This document shows, one piece after another, positions 34,229 to 46,559 of a stretch of DNA of 64,000 bases. The stretch lies in contig CAJNDS010002448.1 of the NCBI GenBank assembly GCA_905221605.1, forward strand, positions 182,501 to 246,500. Direction: 5' to 3'. Position 1 is the first letter of the stretch; every line of letters begins with the position of its first letter. Below the pieces are notes generated by a model. It had not been told where the DNA came from. It did not search any database and worked only from the letters and a program-made list of their open reading frames with translations. Origin of the DNA: Symbiodinium natans. Taxonomy: Eukaryota > Sar > Dinophyceae > Suessiales > Symbiodiniaceae. Made by a program: the position numbers and the translations under genes.

Positions 34229-34758
34229 TACGAGGCAAAACCGCGGAGATTTCCACACCCACGTCCATCTGAAACTGATATCACAACCAGCTACATGTAT
34301 CATAGAACCAACATCATCACCACAGAACGAGTCATGCTAATCATCTCATGGCCATGATCAGACATATCATAAAAGAACACAGGGCGCGCAAGCTCCCCAA
34401 AATAGTGGTCCTTGGAGGCTCAAGGGGCGCAGTTGCTGCGGCCGGCGCGGAATTCAAGGTTCTCTAAACCCAGGGGCGTAGAATGAAAAGAATCTTCAAC
34501 TAAGGCCCCTCTTCAGCCTAAGGCCACAACCTTGGGCTGCTGCTGACAGTTCCCACACTCTGATGAGCCCAAAGGGGCAGCAGCGGCATCTGCAGATGCG
34601 ACTCATGGTGACCCTTGAACAAACCCTAAACCCTAAACCCTAAACCCTAATGTTGTCTGCTGATTAGTGTGGCCCCCCCCCCCCCCCCCCCAACGAAAGG
34701 ATCCCGCTCTTTAGAGGGGGGGGGGGGGGGGGGGCAATTTGGGGGGGGGGGGGGGTCT

Positions 34759-34965
34759 GGTTTTATATGATTTTAAAAGGGATGAGTTTATATGAATTTA
34801 AAAGGGATCCATATGATCCATATGATTTTAAAAGGGATGAGCTCGTATGAGTGTAAAAGGGATCCATATGATTCTAAACGGGTTGAGACTATATGAAATT
34901 AAGAGGGATCCATACGATTTTAAGAAGGATGAGGTTATATGAATTTAAAGGGGATCCATCTATCC
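34759..34965 (+). repeat. Tandem repeat of about 50 bp, four diverged units
   Basis: Units alternate TATATGAATTTAAAAGGGAT and CCATATGATTTTAAAAGGG with GAGTTTATATGA. Directly precedes the 237-bp-period duplication. Confidence 0.85.
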
Positions 34966-34975
34966 CAACCAAGCC

Positions 34976-35406
34976 AGCCCGCAAAAAAAAATATAATTCC
35001 GGGGGAGCAAACTTTTTATATTATACGGCATCCGGGCAGCTGCTGGACTACCCCCTTTGAAATTTGATTGCCCGGCCTCGGTACAAAAGAATTTAATAAG
35101 GAAATCTTAGTTTTGGGTCTGGCCTGGAGGCTGAAGATTTCAGGGCCCGACAACCTCAGGCCTCAAGGTTTAGGAAACCTCAGCCCTTAGGCCTCTGGAT
35201 CCAAACCCAACTAGCCCGCAAAAAAAATATAATTCCGGGGGAGCAAACTTTTATATTATACGGCATCCGGGCAGCTGCTGGACTACCCCCTTTGAAATTT
35301 GATTGCCCGGCCTCGGTACAAAAGAATTTAATAAGGAAATCTTAGCCCTGGGCCCGGCCTGGAGACTGAAATTTTCAGGGCCCGACAACCTCAGGCCTCA
35401 AGGTTT
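34976..35406 (+). repeat. Tandem duplication, about 195-bp blocks with 237-bp period
   Basis: 34976-35170 and 35213-35406 are nearly identical, starting AGCCCGCAAAAAAA and ending CAGGCCTCAAGGTTT. Shorter related pieces (CACAATTCCGGGGG) follow at 35515-35600. No ORF. This is the main content of the 33.9-36.3 kb stretch, together with microsatellites. Confidence 0.9.
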
Positions 35407-35894
35407 CAGTCTTTAAACTTTTGATCTTTGGTCTCTCAGGCTCGGTTCAGAAGCGATTTATGGACGACAACACCAGTCGACAGCCTCGCCGAAATTTTGC
35501 ATCGCCCGATTTTTTTTCACAATTCCGGGGGTCCTCCTCAAATAGATCCCCCTGAATAATTTTTGGATTTTTTTCCACAATTCCGGGGGAGCACACTAAT
35601 CAGGATACAACATTAAACCCTAAACCCTACTATCTCCTTACGAGAACCACACCCGCCAAGAATAGAAATGTGCTTCCTTATAAGGGCAATATAGGGAGTA
35701 CCTTTTTGTTTTAGGGTGGGGGGGGGGGGGGTAGTTGTGTAGTGGAGGTTAGGGAAGAACAGGGTAGGGATCAGCAGAACCCTAAGAGTGGCAGCCCCCC
35801 CCCCCCCCCCCGTCTGAATCTTTCAGACTCCGACAACCATTCGTCTTCGTCCCAGCCGGACCGACAGTCCCAACATGTTGGGAAAGAAAGAGCC

Positions 35895-36011
35895 TAGTAT
35901 AGGGACCCAACTTATTTGATTCGAATGGGGTTTTCAATAGTACTATAAAAAAGAAGATTTGGAACCAGAAGGAGAAAACCTATAGTGGTAACCCGTCCGA
36001 CCCCTATACTC
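35895..36011. mobile_element. Family D element
   Basis: Starts TAGTATAGGGACCC and ends CCGTCCGACCCCTATACT, an inverted pair of termini around about 85 bp. Confidence 0.6.
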
Positions 36012-36314
36012 TGGGCTTGAAAATGGCCCCCTGCCGCCAAGTAGCTCCTTCGGAAACCCGGACAAGGTGTCCCTGGCTTCCTTTCGCGCGTCGGACCCGG
36101 GTTGCGGGCAAAAGCTTTTCTTTTTGGGGGTGGGTGGGGGGGGGGGGGGGGGGGAAGGACCCAGAGACTCAAAAACCCCTTCTTTAAGGAATGTCCCCTA
36201 AACTATAGTAAGGACCCCAATATGATTTCAGGTATGCTCATTAATTAAGCGGTTTTGGAGCCTCTGGGGACGTGGGATTCATTCAGCATGTTGAGGCGTT
36301 GTATCCGGAACCTA

Positions 36315-36850
36315 TGTCGGACAACAGAGCAAGATCCTCGTGGACTCGTGGAACATGGCTATGCGATCGGATGCACGAGCCGCCGTGTAGCGTGCGGTGG
36401 TTGCCACAAAGATGTGTGACATGGCTGCATCTGTGTCGGCCGTGAGGCAAAGTCCCCCCTGCAGCACATTCCCCGCTAAACCCAGTGAAGGTAATGACCC
36501 TGTGGCCCTCTTAAATCCAAGACCAGCCAGTTCCTGTTCATCTGGGAACCTCGAAGATTTGTGCGGAACCCACCCATCCCTGCAAATGCCGAGACCAAAA
36601 ACCGATCAGCTAAACCTGATGATCCCAAAGAGACACCTGGATGAAGGCGTTGTTCTCCTTCTGCAGTGCCTCTGGCTCTGAGCCGGCGGGTGGTGACTTT
36701 GGGGATTCCTCTGCGCAGATTGCGGTTAGGCTGAACCTGCCTGGGCCTTTTGCAGCACAAGCAAGTGAACAAGCGAAGCTAACTACGAACCGGAGACCTT
36801 TGGGGTCACTGTGGGCCTTTCCGTGCGCAGAGTCTCCATCCAAAGGGCAG
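36315..36850 (-). CDS. Two exons of an unidentified gene
   Basis: Exon about 36845-36640 reads GKAHSDPKGLRFVVSFACSL and ends ...QKENNAFIQ directly before GTGTCT, a good donor. Exon about 36445-36315 reads TDAAMSHIFVATTARYTAAR then ASDRIAMFHESTRILL. Both have strong protein-like composition on the minus strand. They follow the antiporter tail exons and could be its end or a new gene. No family is recognised. Confidence 0.5.
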
Positions 36851-36944
36851 CAAGTTATTGGGTCGCAGGGGCATTCACTATCCGCTTGTGGGACGACGGG
36901 CTGCTGTTATCGCCTTTGGGGGTATATTCAACCCTAAGCCCTAA

Positions 36945-36979
36945 TTAAACCCTAAACCCTAAACCCTAAACCCTAAACC

Positions 36980-37032
<53 letters not shown>

Positions 37033-37050
37033 ACCCAAACCCTATAAGCC
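36945..37050 (+). repeat. CCCTAAA array passing into CCCTCAA variant
   Basis: Four CCCTAAA units followed by about nine CCCTCAA units, a homogenised variant block. Confidence 0.9.
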
Positions 37051-38554
37051 CCATGCGGGTGTATAGGGTTTAGGGTTTAGGATTGCACAAGTTTGCTTCA
37101 AGGGCATGGAGGGTCGACGCTTCGTTCTTGTCAAACTACGAACCCCTGCTTCCGCCAAAGGGCTCTGACTGGTTGATGAAACAAAGTGTTTTACAATCAA
37201 TTCTGAGCCGTTCGAGAGCTGACTTGTGATTTCAGATTGGCTTGGATGGGCTCGGAAAATGGAATGTTGAGGGTTCTCTAGATGCTATGCCCGCTCTGTA
37301 TCCGGGACCATCATTTAGAAAACGCCCCGTCTGATTCTGGGATGGCCCTGAAAACCCTCTGAAAAAAATTCCTGAATACGATCCTCTTAAACCCAATAAG
37401 GGAAAATAAAAAACTATCCCAAGGGCCTAGGATTCTCTTCCAAGAGGCGATCTCTTCTGGTGAATCTGCGGTCCTGAGTCGTCAACTCGAACGCATGTGC
37501 CCCCCCCCCCCCCCCCCCGGTTTAGGGTTTCGGGTTTAGGGTTTAGGACCCCCCCCCCCCATCCTCCTCCTCCAGGATCCTCAAGACTGTCGCAGGACTT
37601 CCAGCCGAAGTCTTCTGAGGATTCTGTTATGTGAAAACTGAACTCGAAGCTTTCTGCACAAGGTTTAGGGTTTCGCGGTTCGGGTTAGGGCTGCAGAAAC
37701 ACAAAGCTGTGATTAAACAAGTTTACAAGTCTCTTGGGATCAGTTTCCAATTAATCTTCATGCCCTCCTCCTATGGAGAAACCGCTTGAAGTTGTGGTGG
37801 AAAGATGCCCAGGATGGCCTTGCCTCGCATCCCACGCATTGAGGTTTATAGGGGTTCAGCACCTAAACCCTAAACCCTAAACCCTAAACCCTAAACCCCA
37901 AACCCTAAACCCTCAACGTGGTGGGCATCCCTGACTCCAGCAAGAGGCATATCGGCGCCAAACCATTTTTGCACCTCGCCTTGGATCCAGCTTGGTTTTT
38001 GGGCCTGGGGGTTTAGGGTTTAGGGTTTAGGGTCCTTGTGGGGTTTTATGGTTTTGGGGAATGTAAGGCTTAGAGATCAGGATTGAGGCTTCCTAACCAT
38101 TCAGCATGACTAGCGGCCATGAGACTAGTGAGAGAAAATTACACCTTCGGACTTCTAGTTTTAGATACCTTCTCGGCAGGGTTGCGTTGAAGAGCCCTGG
38201 AAGAAGAGGGCAAGCTTTGTTGCATCGAGGCCCCCAGGTAACAAACCCAATAGGGGGAAGCTCAAAGAGGGAGCCTAGCAAAGCCAACCCCCTCACACTC
38301 CCTACATCGCCCGAATATTAAATTTAGGGCTTAGGGTTTGGGGTTTAGGGTTCAAGGTTTCAGGGTTTTAAACACAAGGTAACCAAACACAATTGAAAAC
38401 AAACGGGCCCCTGTACTCGATGAGGGAGAAGTGACAAGTGCTACGGCAATGAGGAGCCCTCCCCTAAGCGCAAATCAGCCATGGGGCTTCAAAGGGGCTC
38501 CCATATATCCCTGAAAAGTTAGCTTAAAGTTACCGGCTGATCAACTATCATTAC

Positions 38555-41500
38555 TTGAAAATGTCATGCAACTCCATGTCCTGTACACTGCAACAGCCTC
38601 CCAAGTCCAATACTTGCGCTGCCCCCGCAAGTCGTCCAATGCAAAGTTGCTCAGGGCTTGCTCGTGAGCATGGATGTAGAGAAGGATGGCGCAAACACAT
38701 CCTCGTGTCACAAGTTGGATGTGTTGAGGGCCCGTGGCTTTCCACAACCAATAAGGCTCCGAGAAAAAAAAACCTAAACCCTGAGCCCGTTTTTGAACCC
38801 AGACTCTGTAAGCCTGAGCCCTAAACCCTAAACCCTCAACTTTCACTACCACCCGAGAAGGGTTTTACCTTGATGTGAGGCTCGATAACCTGAGCCCGCC
38901 ACGTGTTTAGGGTTTAGGGCTGAGCATTCGTCAGGGGAGATTCAGTTCTTCACGAATGTAGGGTATACAGGGCGTTCAGGCCCTCCACGCCGTGCTTGCG
39001 CAAGAATCCGAACAAAGCCTTCTCCATCGAAGTGGAGTGTGACGCGGTTTAGGGTCCAGGGTCTCTCTTTGCTTAGGGCCTATAGAGTTTAAGTAGACAC
39101 AACGCACAAACCCACTGGAGATTGAACGCCACAGCTCGAGCTTCAACCACCCTAAAGCGCCGATCACAAATGGCACTCCCGCGTGACGCGGAAAACCCTA
39201 AACCCTAAACCCTAAACCCTAAACCCTAAACCCTAAACCCTAAACCCTAAACCCTAAACCCTAAACCCTAAACCCTAAACCCTACACACAGGTACGACGA
39301 CGCCTTTGCGGGACACAGCTTCCTTGCAAGGCCTTGAAAAGGCATACTCTCTACAATCCTGCTGAGGTGCGCCCCAAGAAGTACTGCAAAGCTGCATCGC
39401 CACAGCTAGGGCCTGCAATACCGTAAGCTTGAAATCCTCCAACTCATCTACGTCCTACCAGACCCCTGGGAAGATCCAAACAACCGAACCCCCAAATAGT
39501 ACCCTATAGGAACCCTTAAGGGGATCTATTTTTGGATCCTCCCAGGGGTCTGGGTAAATATAGCCCTGAACCCATAGCCCTAAACCCTATAAACCCCCTA
39601 AACCTTAAACCCTAAACCTTAAACCCTAAACCCTGAGGGTAAAAACAGCCCAGCATCTCTCTTGGAGATCTGGACGCCCAGCCAGGCTCTTGAAGGAGAA
39701 GCTCACGCCACGGCCACCTCAATGCCACCCTAAACCCTGAACCCTTTTAGGGTGTAGGTTTAGGGTTTAGGGTTTAGGGTTTAGGGTTTAGGGTTTAGGG
39801 TTTAGGGTTTAGGGTTGACCCTAAGCCCTAAACCCTGCAGTTATGCGAGGGTTCCGGGTGCCAAGAGATCCTCAGCATCCTCAATCCAGCACCCTGTGCA
39901 GCCTTTAGCATGATCTTCAGAGATCACAGGCCTAAGCCATAAGCCCCGAACCCCCTAAACCCTAAACCCTAAACCCTAAACCCTAAACCCTAAACCCTAA
40001 ACCCTAAACCCTAAACCCCTAAGCCAAGACGCGGTTTCCCTCCACTGCCGACAGCCCGAGCATTTCCGCCAGCAGCTCCTTGGCTGAGACCATAGAGGGC
40101 TTTAGGGTTTAGGGTTTAGGGTTGAGGGTTGAGGGTTGAGGGCTTTAGGGTTTAGGGTTTAGGATTTGGGGGCGTAATATATACAAGTGATTCTGCAGGG
40201 TATGGGGTTTGGGGCCCTACGATTTGGTGCTGTTCTGAACCCAGTCCTGGGCTGGCACTTCAAACTCTCGGAAACAAGTTCGCAAATATGACTCGACCCG
40301 AAATCCTGAAACATAAGCCCTAGACCCCAAACCCTAGCCATTCGACGTCGAACTCCGAACCTGGCAACTGAAAGCACCAAAGCAACAGCACCAGTGCCTC
40401 TCGGCCTCACACCGCACTGCAGGGTTTAGGGTTTATAACGTTTAGGGTTTAGGATTTGAGGGTTTTTTTGCCACCTGCCTAGCAGACCCTCTAGGATCAC
40501 GCCGCAGGGAACTTATAAGGTTTGAGGCTTGTGAGGCTTGGGATAGGAACCGGGGAAAGCCAGCAGCTAAGCCCCCTAAACCCTAAACCTTAACCCTAAA
40601 CCCTAAACCCTAAACCCTTAACCCTAAACCCCCGCTTAGCTTTTTCGGGGGAGCAAGGAAAGGCTGCTTGTAGCCAGGGCACCCACTCCTTGAGTCCGTC
40701 TTCCGTATCCACGCAGGCCTGCGTTTGTTTTTTTTGGGGGGGGTTTTTCAGGGTTTGCAGGGCTCTTAGTAGGGTTTTGAGGCTTTTTAGGGCTTTGTAG
40801 GGTTTTGGGATTGCAAATTTGTTGATGAAGTACTGTAGAGGATCAAAGAATGTGCCAACGGCTTCTGCGAAATTCAAGGTCGCATGTCGCATTGAAAGGT
40901 AAACATGGACACACCGGCCTTCAAAAAATCACAGGGCTGCGGCTCATCATGAGCTTGAGGGTGTTTTCTTTTCGCTCTTGGATAGCCTTCGGCCTTATCA
41001 CTCGATCCTGAATAGCCCACATACAGAGTCCCTGTACACCTAAGTTAAGTCGGGCTCCTCTCCCACTTAAGGTCCACAAATGAGGGTCCCTCCTGCAGCC
41101 CCCTAAAAGAAGCAATTCCATTTGTAGTGCAGTTGGGCTCATTCGCAAGATCGAGGTTTTGCGAAGGTGGAGCTGTGTGGTTCGAGGTTTTCGGGCGCTA
41201 TCTGTGATGCTTCGACCTTGCATTCTGAAGCCTATATGCTCTTGAAACCCTCTCTGAAGAATATTCCTCCTAAACCCAAAAAGGGGGGAAATCGAAAATA
41301 TCCTCAGGGCCTACCTAGTACGTATACTCAACTTCTTAATGCGCCCTCAGCCCCTGCTCGCCTCGTCCAGGGATGCCAGGAGGATAACGGCTTCCGGGGA
41401 TGTGCGGCTGACAGCGCCATGCTCGAACATCTTCTTGTAGATACCTTTGGGGGGTTCAGGCTCCAGGTGCTCGGGTTCCAGGGTTTAGGCTTGGCATCTT

Positions 41501-44500
41501 GAATTCTTGGTTTGGGGGCGAGGCTAGAACGAACACACACCGGTGCAACAAAAACAAGGAAGCACAACATGGGTCCAACAAGTGATCCAAATTGTAACAT
41601 GTCAATAAGTCAATAATGATCTGCTAGAAGAATCACAACACGAAGTCAAAGCTTAATATTTCTTTCCTCGTTGTAATTTTGCTTGTCCACGAATGCATGT
41701 TGCACGTCCTTTGCGTCATTCAAGCATTGCAATACCTTACTCAACTATTGGAAGCGAGCTTGCTTCTCCCAGGCTCACTTGTTCTCTTCGTACATACAAT
41801 TCTGCTTTGTGCATCAAATAACTGAAGTGAAAGGTAGAAGAAAGACGACATGCAGCTGCCATCCGAACATTGCTTTTTGTGGAAGCAAGAGATCACGACC
41901 CCGCCATCTTTTGCAAACGTAGTCAATGCTTGGGGCTTCCCCTTCTTCGGGAATTCATGCACTCATTCTCTTTGTGCTTGCTGCCAAATCAGCAGTACGA
42001 GCAAAGGCCTTGCTTGATTCCTGCGCTCGCATGTAATTTGTATCTTTGAGCGATTTCGCCTGTTGACTATGCTTCTTCGCGCTGCCGACCTTTCCTGCCA
42101 TGGACCTGGCTCATCCTCTATGATCGAGGTGCTCTAAAGGCACGGTCAGGGGGGCTAGGGGGTATGAGGATTTACAGTACTTCAGATGTTCTGAAATAGA
42201 TCTCAGTGGCTCAGCCTTCAACCGAAAACCCCCGAACACTTAAAGTCTGATGAACCCCTTCGCTATACTCCCCTTAGAACCTTAATAAAAACTGTATTTT
42301 TAATGTCCTCTTGGATTTCAAAAAAACAAATTCCCAAGGGGGATATAGTTCGCGCTGGACGAACATGCAGCTCATGGGCTTCGCGTCGTGCGCAGGAGTG
42401 CTTGACGAAGTTGGTTCAAGATGGTCCTGGGAACAGAGGGTTTAGGGTTTAGGGTTTAGGGTTTAGGGTGTAGTCGCTCACTCTCACACAAGGCCGGCAA
42501 GGTTCGAGATGTGGTTTAAGGTTTATAGGGCTTTTGGCAATACTTTTTGAGAACCATGCCGTTGTGATGCGGTGCAGGGCCAACCCGGCGTAGATGCATA
42601 TTTCTTGAAACTAAGGAAGACACTTTGGTGGCTGACGCGATCCGTTTTTTCGCACGGCCGCCATGTAACACCCCGCATCAGGGGCAATACTCGGCAGTCT
42701 ATCATATGTTTACAATATGTCAATCTAGTTCAACCCATATCGTACTAATATTGAGATTGCTCACTATCAATATTAATATTCAAGCATTATCTATACACAT
42801 ATATATATATATATTTATTTATTTATTTACTGATTTATATATGTACATATATATATAATTATTTATTTATATTACAGATGCACTGTTTACAGCAGTTATA
42901 TGGTCAAGTCACAGCCATTGCACATATCTCGGCGACTGCGCGCGCTCTGGCCCCATTGTCGGCAAGAAGTTCCGTGTTCGCACGCCGTCTTCCCCCGCTG
43001 CTTCTCGGGCGGCTTAGGTACGTCACTCCCGGGGTCCAGATGCCGTTCCTGCGCAGCAACTCCCCTGCAAGGAGACCCTAAACCCTAAACCCTATAAACC
43101 CTAAACCCTAAGCCCTCGTCAATGGCTGGTGAGGGTCTGGGGCAAGGAGTCCAGACATCTCTCAAAGCACACGTAGGCATCAACAACAGTACGCATTGAT
43201 GATCATGGACCGGGCACATCCCACCCACTCCCACGCAGTTGGCTGACCTTCAATGGCATTTCTTCAGAGAAAAAATCCGAAAATTCGGTACCCAAAGTAG
43301 GACATAAATGCATATGTATATATATATATACTGACAAACAAAAGGGTCAATATAGACATGTATATAGCCACCAACAAAAGGTTCGAAGTATTTATATATA
43401 TATAGCCACAAACAAAAAGGGTCCAGGCACATCCTGGGATTCCCGAAGCCTAATTAGTCTGCAAGTCATGCTGAGGGCTCGTCGGATTCTCCTCACGCAC
43501 CTGGGAGCCGACTTTTCGTGCTGGCAGTGTAAAGAGGGAGTTTAGGGTTTAGGGTACACCTTCTTGGGGGCGTAGCGTGTGGCATGCGGTACTCCGAAGC
43601 GCTTGGATGGTTCCTGGCTCCCACAGACTGACCCCATGACTTTTCGATGGCAGTCGCAGCCACTATGGTTTCGGGTTTAGGGCGTCAAGGGCTTTAACTT
43701 AATTTGGCTAAGTTGATGAGCATGCCCTGTCCTTGTGCCCCCCAAGTTGACCCTCAACCACCTGGCTTTGCGAGAGATTCGGGAATGCACGTCCCACCCT
43801 AGACGACACGGAACACGAGCAACCACCCTCAAGTACCGCGAGCCAAGGCACCGTGGAGCTGGCAGGAAGCGGCTCCTGTCCAGGAAACATGCTGTGTATG
43901 GGGCTTCGGGCTGTGCCTGTGGGCACTTGTAAGGGTTCTCGCGGTGCTTAAAGGCTAAACATCCCCAAGCCCCAAACCCTGAAAGGGGGGTGTAGGATGG
44001 TGCATGCCTTGACTGATCAGGTGCTTTCAGGATGCTAACTTAAACCATTTAAAGACCAAGTGCTCGAACATGAAATGCAGCAGAACTCGCATCAGATCTC
44101 CGCTTACAACTCATGTGCTCCGATCGCCTGAGGCATAATGTTTAAGGAGACCCAACCATAGTATAAATACATAATTCCTACGGAGGCCAGGAACAATTTG
44201 GCACAGTATCCTTTCGTGTAGTCTCGTATTTGTTGACCTGGGCGTGCTTCCCGGAGACTATGCTTTGAAATCTTGTGGGTCGGCTTCCCGGCTTCAACCC
44301 AGGTTTAGGGTTTAGAGTTTTAGGGTTTAGGATTTAGGGTTAAGGGAAACGCTGGGCCTGAGCACAGGCAAGGAAGACATCGAATATCGGGATTCGGGCT
44401 TGGGGCTATAAGCCTATAGGCTCAGGGTTGCAACGCTCGAGACTTCGAAGCCCAAGCCTTTTCAGGCATGCACCCCTGAACTCGAACGCCCGAGACGTAG

Positions 44501-45600
44501 ATCCAGTCCGCTTTTCTGCAATTCTTAGTTGTCCACGAACCTGATAAGGGGAATCTATTACCCCCAAAAGGTTAAAGGTTACCTACTCTATACTGCTAGG
44601 AATTTTCGGAGGGCCTCGGTTAGGGATGGAACCATCTTCTTCAAGTAGCTCTCGGGCACGTCCTCCAGAGCACGAGTTGATCGACCAGGATTAGCATTTA
44701 GGGTTTAGGGTTTAGGGTTTAGGGTTTAGCTTCGCTTTTATTTGTGCATCAGGGCAAGCCAATCCCAAGCCTGAACCGGGAACAAAGCCAAGTACTTACT
44801 GTACATCGTGAAGGAAAATAACTACCTTTGAGTCTTCATCTTCATAGGGCCCGTAGGGCAGAGGATCTGGACATATCTGGACTGCCCAGGCAGAGGCTTG
44901 TCCCCTGAACCCTAGACCCTAGACCCTAAACCCTAACTAGGGCTTCTGAACGTCCGACGCTGAAAGACTCGGGGAGCACCCGGCTGTCCTTGGTCAACTC
45001 GCTCGATGACCTGGGCCATTCTGCGATCACAGGAATCAGCTCCTACCCTGGCCCCTTGCAAACCTAAACCCTAAACCCTAAACCCTAAACCCTAAACCCT
45101 AAACCCTAAACCCTAACGCAGAACCGCTCAGCCGCTCGAAGCTGTGACTGATACAGCCCTGCTTCGTGAACCGCGTTTACGCAACCCCATGTACGAAGAG
45201 ACACCGATGTGCAAGGATCAGGGTTTAGGGTTTAGGGTTTAGGGTTTAGGGTTAGGGTTTAGGGTTTAGGATCCAAGCCTAAGCCTTTTGAGACTGGTCG
45301 GCTCCTTGTTAACACCTCTCTCTGGACTCCGCCGCCAGTTGGGGAACTCAGGTGCCGGCTCCTCATTCATAACCTGCGGCATCCCGACAGGGATTTGCTC
45401 TACCAAGAAAGCCAGGCTTTGGAATTCGGAAGAGGTTCCTGAAATCCGGCACAGTGCCAGGCCCGAAAAGACAAAGCAGTTGCCTCCTGCATCTGCGTCT
45501 TGCTCCTCTGTGCCACCGCATTCCACACCTCCTCCAACATCTTCTCCTTCTCCTGCACAAGCCCAAAGAAACCCCAAAGCTTAAACCTGCTGGCTCGGGT
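38555..45600 (-). CDS. Probable cytoplasmic tail of the Na+/H+ antiporter (exon series)
   Basis: After the last membrane exon the sense strand carries exon-like stretches, all minus: about 45580-45460 (EKEKMLEEVWNAVAQRSKTQ), 45450-45300 (QSLAFLVEQIPVGMPQVMNE), 45040-44945 (RRMAQVIERVDQGQPGAPRV), 44690-44612 (ALEDVPESYLKKMVPSLTEA), 43670-43565 (CHRKVMGSVCGSQEPSKRFG), 43078-43020 (GELLRRNGIWTPG), 41455-41345 (YKKMFEHGAVSRTSPEAVIL), 40890-40815 (FAEAVGTFFDPLQYFINKF), 40105-40025 (SAKELLAEMLGLSAVEGNRV), 39045-38965 (MEKALFGFLRKHGVEGLNAL), 38750-38555 (AILLYIHAHEQALSNFALDD). SOS1-type antiporters have a long soluble tail. The pieces YKKMFEHG...SPEA...ASLDEA and AHEQAL resemble tail segments I know from that group, and they occur in the right order. 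Exon ends and the stop codon are not fixed; some pieces could belong to a following gene. Confidence 0.6.
39193..39288 (+). repeat. (CCCTAAA)n array
   Basis: About thirteen perfect units in the antiporter tail region. Confidence 0.95.
40463..40512 (-). repeat. Shared 3' tail plus poly(A), copy 2
   Basis: On the minus strand: TTCCCTGCGGCGTGATCC, variable part, GGGTCTGCTAGGCAGGTGGC, seven A. The upstream part is at most about 60 bp of unrelated sequence before a telomeric array, so this is a strongly 5'-truncated or solo copy. Confidence 0.8.
42265..42352. mobile_element. Family E element, copy 2
   Basis: Starts CTATACTCCCCTTAGAACC and ends CCCAAGGGGGATATAG; the ends are inverted repeats. TTCG flanks both sides, a likely 4-bp duplication. 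Confidence 0.75.
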
Positions 45601-46559
45601 TAGTTCGTGTGGGTTAGGTTGGCTCAGCGGCCTGAAATACAAAACGCTAAATCATCGATCCTTAGGCCATAAGAACACAGAACCGACTTCTTTGCAACGT
45701 AGGCTCAGGCGTTTCAGGGCTTAGGGTTCATTATTGTGTGGTTCAAGATTACCTCCACAAGGGGGGGTGCCTGCATGATGATTCCCAGATTACGACCAAA
45801 ATGCCCATAGAACGATGGATGACAGCACCCTATAGAGGTCAATACACTTACACTCACTCGACGCACGAAGTGGAAACCTGAAAGCCATCTTTTCTCATCT
45901 CGGCCTCGAATCCCAAAAACCCTGAACTCAAGGCCTAGGCCGCCCCCCTACAGTTGGGGGGCGGCGCCTAAGCCCCTCCACCTCAATGGCGCAAGCCGAC
46001 CCAGGTCGTTCGCCCACCTCCCACAGCTCGGAGGTCGGTAGCACCCGCGGTGGGCCCCGTGCCGGAGCACGTTCTCGTGGGGACCAGCTGGTCCCTTATT
46101 AAAGTCATTATACTTAACAGGGAGCTTCTGGGCGCCTGGCCCCGCTGGCCCGCTGGCCCCCCCGACCCCCCCCCCTGCTCCTCTGGCCTTTCTGGAGCCC
46201 CTGGCACGGCCCGTCCCCTCAACCCCTGCCTTTGCCCGACCCACCGACCATTCCTTTGACTCTCGGACCCAACCCCGAACGTCATGAAACGGAATAAGTT
46301 TTCAGAAGTGGACTGTTGCCTTGAGTTTAGGCCTAAACCCTGAAAGGAATAGGTTTGGGTGGCTTTGCCGCCTCGGACGTGGGGTGGGAGAAAGTGTTAG
46401 ATGGCCCTCCACAATCGGGCCAAAGCTGCTCTTCGCACCTCACGAAGCCTTCGAGCTTGTTCCGAGACCTAGCTTCACAGCACCTACGCCCTATCACAGC
46501 AAACCCTAAATCCTAAACCCTATAAACCCTAAACCCTAAACCATAAACCTCAGCCCACC

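Noticed and set aside
33839-34303. Frames of over 100 codons on both strands
   Set aside because: Translation of (AC)n, (CCAC)n and (ACAGAC)n microsatellites.
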